The translations under genes were made by a program, and so were the position numbers. The notes under the pieces were generated by a model. That model worked only from the letters and a program-made list of their open reading frames with translations. It was not told the origin of the DNA and ran no database searches. A DNA stretch of 8,499 nucleotides, taken from NCBI GenBank assembly GCA_947460525.1, contig CANHIV010000021.1, positions 1 through 8,499 of the forward strand. The letters are read 5' to 3'. The stretch comes from Flavobacteriales bacterium (GTDB lineage: Bacteria > Bacteroidota > Bacteroidia > Flavobacteriales_D > Sanyastnellaceae). This document shows positions 6,451 to 8,499 of the stretch, in pieces; within the stretch, counting starts at the first letter, position 1, and every line of letters starts with the position of its first letter.

Positions 6451-6541
6451 CCCCTCATATCGCACCGCTACAACCATCTACCTTTGCTGCCTTCCGACCC
6501 TGGAGGGTTTGACGGGAGCTGGTCGTATGAGACTTGCCTTC
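6441..6541 (-). ncRNA. ffs: Signal recognition particle RNA, small bacterial (4.5S) type
   Basis: This is the RNA scaffold of the signal recognition particle, which binds Ffh and directs nascent membrane proteins to FtsY and the translocon. The apical domain is diagnostic. On the minus strand CAGG (6502-6499) is followed by GTC (6498-6496), the GGAA tetraloop (6495-6492), GGC (6491-6489) and AGCA (6488-6485), the same order as E. coli 4.5S RNA (CAGG, UCC, GGAA, GGA, AGCA) with a compensated three-bp stem. The ends close with AAGGCAAG (6540-6533) against CTTGCCTT (6450-6443), extended by CTCATA (6531-6526) against TATGAG (6460-6455), and CGACC pairs with GGTTG further in. The length of about 100 nt fits the small form without an Alu domain. 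Exact ends are estimated from promoter and stem. Confidence 0.95.
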
Positions 6542-6546
6542 GTTGG

Positions 6547-6576
6547 CAAATGTAAACACAAACTGCTTTATCCAAA
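6547..6576 (-). promoter_or_regulatory. Promoter of SRP RNA gene
   Basis: On the minus strand TTTG (6576-6573), 18 bases, then TACATTTG (6554-6547) gives a near-perfect Bacteroidota promoter. Transcription would begin around 6541, at the base of the RNA's closing stem. Spacer length is identical to that of the promoter at 4717-4746. Confidence 0.82.
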
Positions 6577-6601
6577 AAAAGAAATTTCAATTCGAAAGAA
6601 T

Positions 6602-6609
6602 TACATTTG
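6602..6609 (+). promoter_or_regulatory. Predicted -7 box of the glycosyltransferase-aroC operon
   Basis: TACATTTG ends 16 bases before the ATG at 6626. No TTTG is seen at the usual upstream distance. It is divergent from the SRP RNA promoter, whose TTTG lies about 25 bp away. Confidence 0.6.
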
Positions 6610-6625
6610 TAGCAAAAGCATCGAA

Positions 6626-7570
6626 ATGGATATTTCTGTAGTCGTCCCTTTGTACAATGAAGAAGAATCTTTGCACGAATTGTGCACTTGGATTCATCGC
6701 GTGATGACTGAAAATAATTTTCAGTATGAAGTGATTCTGGTGGACGATGGAAGTACCGATGATTCTTGGAAAGTGATTCAAGATTTGAAATTGCAATTCC
6801 CGATTCATGGCGTTCAGTTTGCCCAAAACTATGGAAAGAGTGCCGCGATGCACGTGGGTTTTCAAAAGGCCCAAGGCAATGTGATCATTACCATGGATGC
6901 TGACTTACAAGACTCCCCCGACGAAATTCCGGAGTTGTATCGAATGATCACCGAAGATGGTTGGGACTTGGTGAGTGGTTACAAGAAAAAAAGACACGAT
7001 CCCCTATCCAAAACAATCCCCACGAAATTGTACAATTGGGCAACTCGAAAAATGAGCGGCATCCACTTGAATGATTTCAATTGCGGGTTGAAAGCCTACA
7101 AAAACAAGGTGGTTAAACGCATTGAGGTATATGGAGAAATGCACCGATACATTCCCATTTTGGCGAACAGAGCAGGTTTCAAAAAGATTGCTGAAAAGGT
7201 TGTTCAACATTATCCCCGTAAACATGGGGTAACCAAGTTTGGTTGGAACCGTTTCATCAATGGCTTTTTGGATTTGCAGTCCATCGTATTTATCTCTAGA
7301 TTCGGTAAGAAACCCATGCACTTTTTTGGTAGTCTGGGGAGTTTGGTTTTTATGATCGGTTTTCTGTCATTCTTGTACTTGGGTGGAAATAAAATCTACT
7401 GCCTTGCACAAGGCATTCCTGAGAAAAATATCGCGGAGCAATCCGTATTTTATTTGGCATTGACCAGTATGATCATTGGCACGCAATTGTTTCTCGCAGG
7501 ATTCTTGGGAGAACTTGTCGTTCGCAATGCTGCGCACCGCAACGAATATCAAATCGAAGAGGAATTTTAA
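6626..7570 (+). CDS. GT2 glycosyltransferase, DPM/GtrB/ArnC-like
   Basis: This 314-residue membrane-associated family 2 glycosyltransferase probably moves a sugar from a nucleotide donor to a polyprenyl phosphate. The catalytic domain fills residues 1-225: nucleotide-binding start ISVVVPLYNEEESL (3-16), VDDGSTDDS (39-47), and the metal-binding DxD as DADLQD (91-96). DFNCGLKAYK (150-159), with an acidic residue and the FNCGLK-type pattern, matches the GtrB/DPM1 group, and the RKHGVTKFGW stretch (198-207) is also typical. Two C-terminal membrane helices lie at about 233-252 and 274-296, as in GtrB and ArnC. The ATG at 6626 fits the family start and follows the promoter box; upstream ATG or TTG starts would lie in the SRP RNA region. 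The sugar and lipid acceptor cannot be told. The chorismate synthase gene follows after one base. Confidence 0.95.
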   Translation: MDISVVVPLYNEEESLHELCTWIHRVMTENNFQYEVILVDDGSTDDSWKVIQDLKLQFPIHGVQFAQNYGKSAAMHVGFQKAQGNVIITMDADLQDSPDEIPELYRMITEDGWDLVSGYKKKRHDPLSKTIPTKLYNWATRKMSGIHLNDFNCGLKAYKNKVVKRIEVYGEMHRYIPILANRAGFKKIAEKVVQHYPRKHGVTKFGWNRFINGFLDLQSIVFISRFGKKPMHFFGSLGSLVFMIGFLSFLYLGGNKIYCLAQGIPEKNIAEQSVFYLALTSMIIGTQLFLAGFLGELVVRNAAHRNEYQIEEEF

Positions 7571-7571
7571 G

Positions 7572-8499
7572 ATGGCCTCCAATCGTATAGGAAAGCACTT
7601 TGCGCTCACAACTTTTGGTGAGTCACACGGCACTGCAATTGGTGGTGTGATTGATGGTTGCCCTTCTGGAATAACACTGGACATGGAACATCTTGCCCGC
7701 TGCATGGCACGCCGGAAACCGGGACAAAACAATTGGGTGACACCGAGAAAGGAAGAGGACGATGTTCAATTTTTGTCTGGAATTTACGAGGGCAAGACCA
7801 CAGGCGCTCCCATTGCATTTGTCATTTACAACAAAGATCAAAAAAGCCAAGACTATCAAAAATTGGCGGATGTGTACCGACCTGGTCACGCTGATTTTGT
7901 TTACGAAAAAAAATATGGTCATCGCGACCCCAGAGGCGGAGGAAGAAGTTCCGCACGAGAAACCGCATGTCGCGTGGTGGCCGGAGCGATCGCTCAACAA
8001 CTATTGGCGCAAAAGGGCATTCAAATCAGAGGCTATCTCTCTTCCATGAAAGATATCATCGTTCCCAAAAGCTATGCATTTTTAAATCTTAACGCGGTGG
8101 ACGAAAGTCCAGTTCGCTGTCCAGATCCTGCAACCAGCGAGCGCATGATCCAACTGCTCGAAAAAACAAGAGTCAACCAAGACAGCGTTGGTGGGATTGT
8201 CTGCTGCGTAGCAGAGGGAGTTCCATTGGGCTGGGGGTCACCCATGTATGAAAAACTCAACGCGGAGTTGGCCCATGCAATGTTCACCTTGAATGCAGTA
8301 AAGGGATTTGAAATGGGAGATGGTTTTTCATCCACCTTCAAATTTGGAAGCCAAAACAATGACGCCGTTGTTGGCGGCACCAACCATGATGGCGGTATCA
8401 CTGCAGGTATTTCCAACGGAAAAGACATTTGGTTCAAAGTGGCATTTAAGCCCACAAGTAGCATTGCCCAAACGCAAACTACCATCGATAAAAACAACG
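7572..8499 (+). CDS. aroC: Chorismate synthase (3' end outside window)
   Basis: This enzyme makes chorismate from 5-enolpyruvylshikimate 3-phosphate in the last shikimate step, needing reduced FMN. The window has 309 residues of a protein usually near 350-360, so roughly 40-50 are missing. Signatures are GESHGTAIGGVIDGCPSG (16-33) with His19, RRKPGQN (47-53), GHADF (105-109) with His106, GGGRSSARET (122-131), and GGITAGISNG near the cut end. His19 and His106 correspond to the catalytic histidines known from the Neurospora enzyme. Translation starts one base after the glycosyltransferase stop (TAAGATG), so both genes are probably one transcript and no separate promoter box is seen. The pairing with a glycosyltransferase does not suggest a shared pathway. 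Confidence 0.98.
   Translation, partial: MASNRIGKHFALTTFGESHGTAIGGVIDGCPSGITLDMEHLARCMARRKPGQNNWVTPRKEEDDVQFLSGIYEGKTTGAPIAFVIYNKDQKSQDYQKLADVYRPGHADFVYEKKYGHRDPRGGGRSSARETACRVVAGAIAQQLLAQKGIQIRGYLSSMKDIIVPKSYAFLNLNAVDESPVRCPDPATSERMIQLLEKTRVNQDSVGGIVCCVAEGVPLGWGSPMYEKLNAELAHAMFTLNAVKGFEMGDGFSSTFKFGSQNNDAVVGGTNHDGGITAGISNGKDIWFKVAFKPTSSIAQTQTTIDKNN

Noticed and set aside
6430..6477. N-terminal extension of the cysteine-cluster protein by 16 codons
   Set aside because: These bases form the 3' part and terminator of the SRP RNA; the family-like protein starts at 6429.
5947..6555. A 202-codon plus-strand frame opposite the cysteine-cluster gene and SRP RNA
   Set aside because: It is antisense to a convincing YkgJ-type protein and to a structured RNA, and its product shows no recognisable pattern.
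6509..6625. Longer starts (TTG 6509, ATG 6527) for the glycosyltransferase
   Set aside because: They would place coding sequence across the SRP RNA gene and the operon's own promoter box; the GT2 domain begins right at 6626.

Overview
The window comes from a member of the Bacteroidota, and a flavobacterial-type relative is plausible. The strongest sign is the promoter grammar. Several genes carry the TAnnTTTG -7 box typical of that phylum, two of them with TTTG 18 bp upstream. Shine-Dalgarno sequences are mostly absent, leucine codons are often TTG, and the intergenic DNA holds GCAAAGG/CTTTGCG repeats of a kind I recall from Bacteroidota. Species cannot be fixed from the sequence alone.

Layout. 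Positions 1-2278, minus strand: purB (adenylosuccinate lyase, purine synthesis), followed by a lipid/drug-type ABC exporter whose ATG overlaps the purB stop by one base; the exporter runs off the left edge. Positions 2279-2349: a compact divergent promoter region. Positions 2350-3198, plus strand: a metallo-beta-lactamase-fold hydrolase with a complete dinuclear metal-ligand set. Positions 3200-4699, minus strand: a 499-residue cytosolic protein of unknown function with a near-ideal promoter; its stop lies one base from the stop of the convergent hydrolase gene. Positions 4700-4917: a divergent intergenic region with a C-free G-rich tract, a hexamer array, a perfect palindrome and direct repeats. 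Positions 4918-5531, plus strand: a two-gene unit, a 159-residue DUF6934-like protein and a 45-residue protein, joined by an ATGA overlap. Positions 5532-5910: no gene, but three related repeat elements, one able to form a long hairpin and one carrying four tandem 9-mers. Positions 5911-6576, minus strand: the signal recognition particle RNA gene with its own promoter and U-tract, then a YkgJ-type cysteine-cluster protein starting four bases after the U-tract. Positions 6602-8499, plus strand: a GT2 polyprenyl-phosphate-type glycosyltransferase and chorismate synthase (aroC, cut by the right edge), separated by one base.

Most of this is housekeeping (purines, shikimate pathway, protein targeting, envelope sugar transfer). 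The parts that known functions do not explain are the DUF6934-like/45-residue pair with its operator-like upstream region, the conserved 499-residue protein, the repeat cluster, and a nearly fixed 16-17 base distance between the -7 box and the start codon in four genes.
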